From positions 1 to 35,378 of IMG/VR virus record IMGVR_UViG_3300031669_002510: DNA of 35,378 nt; one strand, given 5' to 3'. The notes under the pieces are model-generated. The model ran no database searches, was not told where the DNA came from, and was given only the letters and a program-made list of their open reading frames with translations. This DNA comes from a virus. The position numbers and the translations under genes were made by a program. Every line of letters starts with the position of its first letter. The first letter of the stretch is position 1. Of the stretch, positions 1 to 6,984 are shown one piece after another.

Positions 1-2
1 AC

Positions 3-758
3 CTGACGTATGAGTACGGTTTTGAAGAGCCGGTGGATATGACTTCGCAGGAAGTCAATGAGCGTTTCATCAATCAGGAAGCTATTGCGGCTTCTCTGGC
101 TTGGCAGAAGCTGTTGCTCGGTCGTGAGAGTCGTGTGGCTACTGCGTTGATGAATACCACTACCTTCACTGGCGCTACAAATACCGTAGCGGTCGCTGAA
201 GAGTGGGACGATGCGGCAAATGCCGTTGCTTGGGCGAATATTGATGCCGCGGCCATTATCCTGCGTGGTAAGACTGGATACGCGAAGCGTTCCATGTCTC
301 TTATCATAACGGATGATAACCTTGACTACGTGATGCGTTCCACGAACGTCATTGCGAATATCAAGTACACCCGCGATATCGAGACTATGCCTCGTGAGGG
401 CAAGCGTCGTTGGTTTGCTGAGTATCTTGGCATCAAGGAAGTGCTTGAGACGAGTGCTATCTATGATACCTCGAAGCTCGGTGGCACGTTCAGTGCTACG
501 ACTGCTGGTAAGTTCTGGTCGAACGAGTACGGGATGCTCTGTATTCTTGACCGTAGCCCCAGCATGATGCAGACTGGCGTTATCAAGCAGCCTGTATTTA
601 GTCAGTATGCGCAGGATTACGTCATGGAGTCTTATGAAGAGCCTGCACAGCGCAAGCTCATCATCCGTGCGCGTGAGTATCGTGGTATCAAGGTGAACGC
701 GGATTATGGCGTTCTGCTGACGAATATGAAGACCACCGTTGGTACGGGTGGAATCTAG
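3..758 (+). CDS. Major capsid protein, 5'-truncated (C-terminal ~251 residues)
   Basis: The reading frame is open from the first bases of the window and ends at TAG 756-758; an internal GTG at 33 is not a convincing start because the frame continues upstream. The visible protein looks like the second half of an HK97-fold or gpE-type capsid subunit: a helix rich in E and R (EEPVDMTSQEVNERFINQE), a long stretch with DAAAIILRGKTGYAKRSMSL, then a C-terminal part with YAQDYVMESYEEPAQRKLIIRAREYRGIKVN, typical of the capsid P/A-domain end. Codon use is strongly biased toward CGT, AAG and GCG, as expected for a very highly expressed gene. It sits directly before neck and tail genes, the usual capsid position. 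The family call rests on pattern and context; exact subfamily is not certain. Confidence 0.75.
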   Translation: MTYEYGFEEPVDMTSQEVNERFINQEAIAASLAWQKLLLGRESRVATALMNTTTFTGATNTVAVAEEWDDAANAVAWANIDAAAIILRGKTGYAKRSMSLIITDDNLDYVMRSTNVIANIKYTRDIETMPREGKRRWFAEYLGIKEVLETSAIYDTSKLGGTFSATTAGKFWSNEYGMLCILDRSPSMMQTGVIKQPVFSQYAQDYVMESYEEPAQRKLIIRAREYRGIKVNADYGVLLTNMKTTVGTGGI

Positions 759-774
759 TATTTAACCTTACAGG

Positions 775-796
775 GTGGGGAGGGCAACCTCCCCAC
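775..796 (+). terminator. Strong hairpin after the capsid gene (partial terminator or attenuator)
   Basis: A perfect 9-bp stem GTGGGGAGG/CCTCCCCAC closes on a GCAA (GNRA-type) tetraloop 17 bases after the capsid stop codon. Only three T residues follow before the next ribosome binding site (GGAG at 800-803), so full intrinsic termination is doubtful. It may give partial termination or protect the capsid mRNA 3' end, keeping capsid output above that of the downstream tail genes. Confidence 0.5.
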
Positions 797-808
797 TTTG
801 GAGATTAC

Positions 809-1429
809 ATGGCTACGCAGGTTACATTAGATACTAGGCGATACGCTCCTTGGGTGAAGAAACTCATCAAGCGTTATCGTATTGGTATGAATCTCGCTAT
901 AGCCATATCAATAGATAACATTCGCGCGCGAGCTGCACGTAGTTTCATCATACCCAATAAAACTGGTACACGTAATCCTTACGAGGCGACTAAAAAACAG
1001 CCCTCAGACAGTACTAGACTAACATCGAGAACTGGCAAGCTGGTTGAGATGCTTGAGCAGGACGCCACTCCGGGAGGTACTGCGTGGAGTATTGTTGGAA
1101 CCAAAACAATGAGATTGAATACATCAGCCTTCGATGGTATGGTTAAAGTGGCTGCTGGATTTGGGACTGCGAACGAAGAATACGTAGGTACGCTTCGTGT
1201 GCATGTGAAACCCGGTGACATCACATCAGATTGGGTAGCACGTGCATACTTGAGGGGCAAGGTACGAGGTGAAGCAAATCCTGCTGCGCTTCTCGCAATG
1301 AGATTCAAACATGAAACTGGCATTCGCGGGTCGCGTAGACCCTTTATGGCTCCCGCTGTTGGGCAGGAAGAGTTTCCGTTTAGGAAACTTGTCGACCAGA
1401 AGCTCAATGAGCTGGGGTATATACGTTAG
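809..1429 (+). CDS. Putative head-tail connector / neck protein (HK97 gp10-like)
   Basis: A 206-residue basic protein with a GGAG site at 800-803 and ATG start. It contains TSRTGKLVEML and a C-terminal RRPFMAPAVGQEEFPFRKLVDQ segment; the pattern of a central TGxL followed by a late RPFMxPA is seen in HK97 gp10-like and related head-tail joining proteins that sit between capsid and tail tube genes. Position (first gene after capsid, two genes before the candidate tail terminator) agrees with a neck role. No catalytic motif is visible. The identification is by motif and synteny only; a phage minor structural protein of another family is possible. Confidence 0.5.
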   Translation: MATQVTLDTRRYAPWVKKLIKRYRIGMNLAIAISIDNIRARAARSFIIPNKTGTRNPYEATKKQPSDSTRLTSRTGKLVEMLEQDATPGGTAWSIVGTKTMRLNTSAFDGMVKVAAGFGTANEEYVGTLRVHVKPGDITSDWVARAYLRGKVRGEANPAALLAMRFKHETGIRGSRRPFMAPAVGQEEFPFRKLVDQKLNELGYIR

Positions 1430-1430
1430 T

Positions 1431-1457
1431 GTTGGGTTAATTTAACTTGTTTAGGAG
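1431..1457 (+). promoter_or_regulatory. Start-associated leader, GTTGGGTTAA type (late)
   Basis: GTTGGGTTAA at 1431-1440 begins right after a stop codon and is followed by TTTAACTTGTTT and the ribosome binding site AGGAG (1453-1457), 5 bases before the ATG at 1463. The leader closely matches the one at 4889-4916 on this strand and the one at 19426-19454 on the opposite strand. Confidence 0.7.
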
Positions 1458-1462
1458 TAACC

Positions 1463-1831
1463 ATGGAGTACATCGGAAAGAATTTCGCAAGAAAAGATTG
1501 CAAGGAATTGCAAGATGGCGATGTACTGATTAAGTGTAATGTCAGTCAGGAACTAGCTCACACTAAGTTAGCCTGTGATGGTAAGAAGATAACTTTTGAA
1601 AAATGTAATCTTCATAATGTTGAACTGTGGCCTGAAGCTGCTGTAAAGGGATGTCTTACTATTCATGCAGATGTTAATGTTGAGCAGGAGCTTACTACGG
1701 AAGAAAGTATAGACTTGAAACTAAAAGAATTGGTTGAGGTGTATGGCGAGAAGGATGTAAAGGATACTGCAGCGGTGAAATTTGACCTTGCAGCCAAGGT
1801 AGTTGAACTGCCGGAGGTCAAGAAACTATGA
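1463..1831 (+). CDS. Conserved-type small phage structural-region protein, function unknown
   Basis: 122 residues, acidic, starting after AGGAG at 1453-1457. The N-terminal half has MEYIGKNFARKDCKELQDGD, then ITFEKCNLHNVELWPEAAVKGCL, a Cys-Asn-Leu element like a single pentapeptide-type turn, which I recall from small unknown proteins in phage head-tail regions. The C-terminal half is Lys/Glu-rich and probably helical. No enzymatic motif, signal peptide or membrane segment is seen. Its stop codon overlaps the start of the next gene (ATGA at 1828-1831), so the two are likely translationally coupled and may act in the same structure. Function not assigned. Confidence 0.7.
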   Translation: MEYIGKNFARKDCKELQDGDVLIKCNVSQELAHTKLACDGKKITFEKCNLHNVELWPEAAVKGCLTIHADVNVEQELTTEESIDLKLKELVEVYGEKDVKDTAAVKFDLAAKVVELPEVKKL

Positions 1832-3918
1832 CCATATCTACTGACTACTATGTAGATTTAGGGCACGGTGACGATAGTGCTGCTGGCACATCTCCTAGTG
1901 TTCCTTGGAATACGCTAGATAAAGTTATGACAACTGTACTACAAGGGCAGACCGTTGCTGTACGCTGCCAAGAGGGTACATATGTAGTACCTAATTGTCT
2001 ACCACCTTGGGCTGACCAAGGTCTTGCATCTGATGGCATTCTTACATTTATTGCAGTAGATAGCAATTGGGATGAACCTGCTATCGGTGACTACTCTGTT
2101 GTGCTGGATGGCAATAGTACTTTAACTGCATTGATGGATGCTGTGTCTGTAACTACCCCCTTGTGGAACCTGTACTGGAGGAATTTTCATTTTACTAGAT
2201 TTGTATCGGATATTGCAAAAGCGGGTAATCCATATTATGTCAATCAATTAAATTTCTATAATTGCAAGGTTTCTTTATGCCCAAATGGATTCTCTGCTAA
2301 TGGTTCTGCTGCGTATTCATCAAGATGGGCTGCTGCATACTGTGTTGCTGAAGACGTGACTGGTGTAGGATATCCGTGCTATACACATCCTATTACTTTA
2401 TATAAGTGTATTGCGCGTAGATGTGGTAACATTGGATTTGGTAGTTCCTATAATTTAGCGGCGACTGATTGCATTGCTGACTCATGTGTGACAGGATTCT
2501 TATTTGGTGGTGCTTCAAATCAGCAGTGCTTTGGTGTGTTTGATGGCCTCATTGCATATAATTGCACAACTGGTTTCAAAATTGGTACTCGTACACAAGT
2601 AAGTTATGAGATAATAACTAAATGTATTGCTCATAGTTGTACTAATGCTTTTGAAGAAATACTTAATACAGCTGTCTTTGGTAATATAAAACTATTGCAC
2701 ATCTATATCTATAACTGTCCAGTTGTAGTACTGTGGGCTAATCACACTTTATATATCACTTGGTTAAATGACTATGTTGTTTTAACTGACGACCCCTTGA
2801 CTGACCCTGCTAATGGTGACTTCAGTGTCAAGCGTAGTTCTCCGGTGGCATCATTACAAGAGAGTGTTGAGTTAAATAAATTTATGTATACCACTGCTGG
2901 TCCTGGTAGCGTATCTTTATTACCTGAAATCGACGATTCTGCCCCATCGACGGCAGCTGAAGGCGAAACAGTCACGATTACTGGTATCTTTTCTACCGCC
3001 GGAAATGCTGTATCCCTCGGAGGAATATCTTCTGCGATTACATCTGAATCCGCATCCAGCATTGAATGCACTGTTCCAGCTGGATTAACTGCCGGAGAAA
3101 TGTATGATATAGTTGTAACAGATGCTAATGGTAGTATTGCAACGGCGCCTAATGGCTTTAGGCTTCAGCCAGTATCGGCTACATTAGTCATACGGGCATT
3201 GTCGCGTAGGTATTGGGACAGCGCAGGTGGCGAAACAATTAATATTACTATAGAGAATGCTTCCGCCTCTGGGAATACAGTTTTGGTGAACGGGGCAAGC
3301 GTTGATATCGTGAGTGAAAGTGCAAGCCTTATTATTATTACTACTCCTGCTTTAGCAGCGGGTATCTACGATATGGAAGTGCGTTCTGCACTAGGGAATT
3401 CAGATACCTTTACTGGTGCAGTAATCTCAATGGAATACGGAGCAGAAAGTCCAATCGCACTTTTCTTTGAAGCCTTGAAATCTAAAATTGAAACCAGCAC
3501 ATATATTACCGATGCGGATAACGTAGTCGTGGGAGAAACAAAAGATTTATTCGCACACGAGGACGCGAATTTTCCTCGCGTCGAAATCTTGTGTAAGGTC
3601 TTTAATGGTTCTGGCTATGCGTCTCAACGTAGTCTAGACTTTAGATTGCGTATCATCGTAGTTGGGTATCTTAAGCGGGATTCCGACGACGTAACAATTT
3701 CAGACATGACTAATCTAACAAATTTTGGAATCGACTTAAGCACTTTGATTTACGGAATGCTGGACGATAAGCAGAATGGACTGACGAATGTACCGGGATT
3801 CTTGAAATTCTCAGGGTATCCATCTGCGTATTATGACTTTGAGTTAATTCCAAAAATTTCAACTGCGTTGCTGGAAGTCGAAGCAGATTTCCAGTTGAAT
3901 GATACACAAACAAGGTAG
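1828..3918 (+). CDS. Fusion: beta-helix-like + two IPT/Ig-like domains + tail-terminator-like C-terminus
   Basis: 696 residues with three regions. Residues ~6-54 show the opening seen in right-handed beta-helix proteins (DYYVDLGHGDDSAAGTSPS, PWNTLDKV, GQTVAVRCQEGTYVV), followed to ~330 by Cys/Asn/Ile-rich turns. Residues ~369-444 and ~449-533 are two related Ig-like segments with IPT/TIG features (GETVTITG...GEMYDIVVTDANG; GETINITIE...AGIYDMEVRSALG). Residues ~535-696 form a compact domain (SPIALFFEALKSKIE ... LDFRLRIIVVGYLKRD ... LLEVEADFQLN) resembling phage tail terminators. The position just before the tail tube genes fits that role. No ribosome site precedes Met535, so this looks like one polypeptide. 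The N-terminal DNA is more AT-rich than the C-terminal part, suggesting acquisition of a surface module. The tail-terminator call is inference. Confidence 0.6.
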   Translation: MTISTDYYVDLGHGDDSAAGTSPSVPWNTLDKVMTTVLQGQTVAVRCQEGTYVVPNCLPPWADQGLASDGILTFIAVDSNWDEPAIGDYSVVLDGNSTLTALMDAVSVTTPLWNLYWRNFHFTRFVSDIAKAGNPYYVNQLNFYNCKVSLCPNGFSANGSAAYSSRWAAAYCVAEDVTGVGYPCYTHPITLYKCIARRCGNIGFGSSYNLAATDCIADSCVTGFLFGGASNQQCFGVFDGLIAYNCTTGFKIGTRTQVSYEIITKCIAHSCTNAFEEILNTAVFGNIKLLHIYIYNCPVVVLWANHTLYITWLNDYVVLTDDPLTDPANGDFSVKRSSPVASLQESVELNKFMYTTAGPGSVSLLPEIDDSAPSTAAEGETVTITGIFSTAGNAVSLGGISSAITSESASSIECTVPAGLTAGEMYDIVVTDANGSIATAPNGFRLQPVSATLVIRALSRRYWDSAGGETINITIENASASGNTVLVNGASVDIVSESASLIIITTPALAAGIYDMEVRSALGNSDTFTGAVISMEYGAESPIALFFEALKSKIETSTYITDADNVVVGETKDLFAHEDANFPRVEILCKVFNGSGYASQRSLDFRLRIIVVGYLKRDSDDVTISDMTNLTNFGIDLSTLIYGMLDDKQNGLTNVPGFLKFSGYPSAYYDFELIPKISTALLEVEADFQLNDTQTR

Positions 3919-3926
3919 GAGGAAAG

Positions 3927-4886
3927 ATGGGAATCACTACGAAGGTAATCCGTAAAATGGCGGCGGAGATTCAACCCGCGGGTATCTACGATAGCGCCGC
4001 AATGTACCTGATGCCCTATGTTGGCGGTAAAATGGGTAAGTCCTATGATGGCATCATGGACGAATCCATTAGTGGAGAGGCATTTAAAGACATACCGCAG
4101 CAGGGTCCACGACGTGTGATGTCGGATGGTTTGGGATTTCAAATTGACCCAACAAGCTCAGAGATTCTTCTTGAGGCTCTTTTTGGGAACAATACCGCTG
4201 GCGTATTCACGCTTGGGAATAACGCCACAGTCCTTTCTATCGCGACGTATGATGGCGTGAACAGTCATAACAAGTATGCCAATGTATTCTTTAAGAAGGG
4301 AATCATCAAAGGCGCCGTCGGAAGTAACATCACACTTGATGCGGAGACAATAGGTGAAACGGACGAAGACCGAACCAGTGACGCTTTCCCAACAGTTACA
4401 GGATATGGCGAGCCGTTTACGTTTCATGAAGCTGGCGGTACTACTGGTTTCGTTCGTGTTGGGAATGCTGATGATGCTCTCGCTGCTGGTGACAATATTG
4501 AGATAGAGGATTTCTCCTTTGAGATGGACAACGGTTTCGACCATCAGCATTGCAACGTAGGAATAGGCATTCTTACTCCGTTATTCGGTATGGCACCTCC
4601 GAGCGTTGGTGGAAGCTTTACTGTTGCACGGCATGATACTGACCAGTGGCTGACTTGGGCAGAGGACCACACTCCTTTGCAGATGAGCGTCTACATCTAT
4701 AAGAGTGCCACGGCTTCTCTGCTGATTGAGATTCCTCGTTTTATCATCAAAGCTGACATCAGTGATGATGACACAACGAAGGTGGCTGTGGCTATGGAGA
4801 TAGGGCGTAATGGTACTGGCACGTCTTATGCGAATAGCAATATGGAATTCACTAGCCCTATCCGCGCAACACTCGTGAACGCGTAA
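3927..4886 (+). CDS. Tail tube protein (first copy)
   Basis: 319 residues; strong GGAGG site just before ATG. The segment SISGEAFKDIPQQGPRRVMSDGLGFQIDPTSSEILLEALFG and the later EIEDFSFEMDNGFDH and GGSFTVARHDTDQWLTW parts are matched in order by the next gene, so the two are paralogues. Length, acidic beta-rich composition and position before the G/GT chaperone and tape measure genes fit a siphovirus tail tube subunit that stacks as hexameric rings around the tape measure. No enzymatic motif. Assignment is from synteny and general features; which of the two paralogues forms most of the tube cannot be told from sequence. Confidence 0.6.
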   Translation: MGITTKVIRKMAAEIQPAGIYDSAAMYLMPYVGGKMGKSYDGIMDESISGEAFKDIPQQGPRRVMSDGLGFQIDPTSSEILLEALFGNNTAGVFTLGNNATVLSIATYDGVNSHNKYANVFFKKGIIKGAVGSNITLDAETIGETDEDRTSDAFPTVTGYGEPFTFHEAGGTTGFVRVGNADDALAAGDNIEIEDFSFEMDNGFDHQHCNVGIGILTPLFGMAPPSVGGSFTVARHDTDQWLTWAEDHTPLQMSVYIYKSATASLLIEIPRFIIKADISDDDTTKVAVAMEIGRNGTGTSYANSNMEFTSPIRATLVNA

Positions 4887-4888
4887 GT

Positions 4889-4916
4889 GTTGGGTTAACT
4901 AAATTTGTTCAGGAGG
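4889..4916 (+). promoter_or_regulatory. Start-associated leader, GTTGGGTTAA type (late)
   Basis: GTTGGGTTAA at 4889-4898 follows the stop codon of the first tail tube gene, then CTAAATTTGTTC and AGGAGG (4911-4916), 4 bases before the ATG at 4921. The whole leader aligns with 1431-1457 with only scattered changes, although the flanking genes are unrelated. Confidence 0.7.
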
Positions 4917-4920
4917 CCTA

Positions 4921-6264
4921 ATGGCAACGTCGTTGAAGATTAATCAGTTAGGAGCATTCCAACTGGAGGCTGGCCAAGCAGGTGCTGGCCTGTCTCCTGG
5001 CTGGGGTGCCTCTGGTTCTGAGGAAGCTCTTGGGGCTTCGGATGCATTTCCTTGGCTGTCGTTTGGTAAGGGTAAAACCATTAACTCGGAGAGACCGAAT
5101 GAGATTACATCTGAAGCATACTCTGATATTCCTCAGAAAGTCGGTGAGTACGTTGATAAATCGATATCCCTGCATCCTCGATTTTACAGTGCTAAGTTTG
5201 GAAGTATGCTATATTGGATGTGGGGTTTTGAAAATTCAATCGTGGAGGTAGGTGTATTCACACTCAATACCCCTACGGTTGAACCGACTGCTGGTGCTAC
5301 ATATCGTGACACGGATGATAATGACTTTACTTTCTTGAGAATGGAAACTTGGGGAACAACGATTTATCATATCTTTAGTGCAGACGATAGTGTTACGCCT
5401 ACATTGGCTACAGGTGACTTGACGAAGCAAGCGGGTACTGGCGATGCTACACTTACGTTCTCTGCACGCAGTGCGTTGATGTATGAACATTTATACGAAC
5501 TGGATGCACATGAACGTCATCTCACAGATTATCGCACGGCTGAGCAAATATCAGGTTATGCAGCAGGTGATAAGAAAAATAGAATGGCAACGCTTGGTAT
5601 TAAGCTTGGAACAAACGATTACAGATATAGGAACGCAATGTGTAAAGGTTTCAGTCTCAAAAGTCAAGCGGGCGGCTTTTCTGAGGTGGCTGCGGATTTC
5701 GTGGCGTATGATGAAGAGCGAGATGATTTTAGCAGTGCTGATTGGACTTTTGATTCCGGTTTTAATATTTCAGATTCAATTGTGGCTCACCATAATTGGA
5801 TTGTTCAGGTAGGGGAGAGTGCAGCCGCACTTGTAAATCTTGGAGTAACCAATTTTGAGCTTGGTGTATCCATTCCATTACAGGTGCTTCAGGATACTGT
5901 GAGTGGCACGCATATCGCTGAACCTGTTTTTGAGGGGAAGTATGATATCTCTTGTGGGCTTACAGTATCGCGTCACACTGTTGACACGTATCAGGATTAT
6001 CGTGATGCGTGGACTACGGTCGTTGCTCGGATGGCTGCACGCTCTGGCTATTACATGCAGGAGATTCTTGTGCAAGAGGCTAAGATAACCGATGCCGGTC
6101 CCGATGATGGTGACGTGCCTTCTAACACTCTGAAACTTGAAACGGGTTATCCTGCATCGAATCAGTGGTCTACATGGCTTACAGGCAACACGCTTATTCA
6201 AGGCGGTCCGATTGTGATGCGTTGGCGCAATGCGGATTCCACTAACCATATGTTTGAGATTTAA
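4921..6264 (+). CDS. Second tail tube-like protein with an inserted domain
   Basis: 447 residues. It parallels the preceding tail tube protein: NEITSEAYSDIPQKVGEYVDK aligns with ESISGEAFKDIPQQGPRRVM, and GLTVSRHTVDTYQDYRDAW with GSFTVARHDTDQWLTWAED. Residues ~110-187 carry an extra module (ATYRDTDDNDFTFLRM ... GDLTKQAGTGDATLTFSARSA) absent from the first copy but recurring in the 1489-residue tail protein. Such inserted beta-rich domains commonly decorate the outside of tail tubes. It may be a minor or decorated tube subunit. AGGAGG lies 4 bases before the start. The paralogy is visible by eye; the division of labour is inference. Confidence 0.6.
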   Translation: MATSLKINQLGAFQLEAGQAGAGLSPGWGASGSEEALGASDAFPWLSFGKGKTINSERPNEITSEAYSDIPQKVGEYVDKSISLHPRFYSAKFGSMLYWMWGFENSIVEVGVFTLNTPTVEPTAGATYRDTDDNDFTFLRMETWGTTIYHIFSADDSVTPTLATGDLTKQAGTGDATLTFSARSALMYEHLYELDAHERHLTDYRTAEQISGYAAGDKKNRMATLGIKLGTNDYRYRNAMCKGFSLKSQAGGFSEVAADFVAYDEERDDFSSADWTFDSGFNISDSIVAHHNWIVQVGESAAALVNLGVTNFELGVSIPLQVLQDTVSGTHIAEPVFEGKYDISCGLTVSRHTVDTYQDYRDAWTTVVARMAARSGYYMQEILVQEAKITDAGPDDGDVPSNTLKLETGYPASNQWSTWLTGNTLIQGGPIVMRWRNADSTNHMFEI

Positions 6265-6274
6265 GGAGATTCTT

Positions 6275-6649
6275 ATGAGCTTCGTCGTGAAGGAATGCCG
6301 CAAGGTAACGATTAACCATGTTGATGGTGACACGGAAATTAGTGTGACATTCGATTTCCCTGTGGCTGAGGATAGAGATGTTGCGAAATTGAAGAACAAA
6401 CTTGACGGAACGGATAACGGAACTTCCGCAACACTTCTCTACATACTGCGTTCTGCTCTTGTCAGCTGTACTGGAATTATACTTGAGACTGAGGACGGTA
6501 CGCAGAAAGAGGCTGTCATTGATAATGAAAACACTCAGAAGGTAATCTTCAATGCTGTTTGGATGATAGAGGACATTCGGAATAAAATCCTTATGGCCTT
6601 TGGAGACCTTGAAGGAAAAAACTTGCAGACTGGTGCGACGGAACAGTAG
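6275..6649 (+). CDS. Tail assembly chaperone, G-like (zero-frame product)
   Basis: 124 residues, start chosen at ATG 6275 because AAGGAGAT lies just upstream (6263-6270); an upstream in-frame start at 6230 would lie inside the previous gene. It sits between tail tube and tape measure genes, the invariable place of lambda G/GT-type chaperones, which bind the tape measure and recruit tube subunits during tail assembly. The canonical slip site A AAA AAC occurs eight codons before the stop, giving a -1 frameshifted longer product. The protein itself is small and acidic, without recognisable motifs. Function rests on position plus the frameshift arrangement. Confidence 0.75.
   Translation: MSFVVKECRKVTINHVDGDTEISVTFDFPVAEDRDVAKLKNKLDGTDNGTSATLLYILRSALVSCTGIILETEDGTQKEAVIDNENTQKVIFNAVWMIEDIRNKILMAFGDLEGKNLQTGATEQ
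6616..6622 (+). other. Programmed -1 ribosomal frameshift site (A AAA AAC)
   Basis: Zero-frame codons GGA AAA AAC give the canonical heptamer A AAA AAC at 6616-6622. The -1 frame is open from 6613 to the stop at 6982-6984, with no stop codon between. A possible 6-bp stem (GATTGG/CCAATC, 6649-6668) lies 26 bases downstream. A frameshift at this spot before a tape measure gene is the standard G/GT arrangement. Confidence 0.85.
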
Positions 6650-6984
6650 ATTGGAAATGGCGCCAATCAACTTGTCTAGCGTGCCAGTTCGACGGTTGTG
6701 ATAAGGGGTGTAGATACACTAATCAGGAAGTCGATATGAAGTCTTTAGTGCTCTACACCTCTATTTTACCTCTGTGGGAGATTTTTGAGTGCGCCATTGA
6801 ATTGAGTCCTTTGGATGCGCAAGGTTACTTTACTATCACTATGGTGGATTCAATCATTCGGGATATAGAACTTGAAATTAACCCAACAACCTTCTGGAAC
6901 ACCATGCGGTACTTCCTTTATCGGCAGAATAAAAAGATTATAGAGAAGCGCCGGCTAGATGCACTCAAACGCGGAGGGAAGTAA
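6622..6984 (+). CDS. Tail assembly chaperone extension (T part, made by -1 frameshift)
   Basis: The -1 frame after the slip site encodes 120 residues joined to the first 116 of the G-like protein, giving a ~236-residue GT product. The extension opens with a Cys cluster (TCLACQFDGCDKGC, spacing C-x2-C-x4-C-x3-C) that could bind a metal, then a helical segment up to a Lys/Arg-rich C-terminus (KKIIEKRRLDALKRGGK). An internal ATG at 6736 preceded by AGGAA could also give an 82-residue separate product, but the open frame upstream and the slip site make the fusion more likely. Its stop overlaps the tape measure start (TAATG). Confidence 0.75.
   Translation, partial: LADWCDGTVDWKWRQSTCLACQFDGCDKGCRYTNQEVDMKSLVLYTSILPLWEIFECAIELSPLDAQGYFTITMVDSIIRDIELEINPTTFWNTMRYFLYRQNKKIIEKRRLDALKRGGK

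Noticed and set aside
979-1407. Long minus-strand open frame opposite the neck gene
   Set aside because: Shadow of the plus-strand gene: no ribosome site, low-complexity Ser/Pro/Val composition, and wrong strand for the operon.
6736-6984. Independent 82-residue gene after the chaperone
   Set aside because: The frame is open back to the slip site and the arrangement matches G/GT frameshifting, so it is annotated as the T extension.
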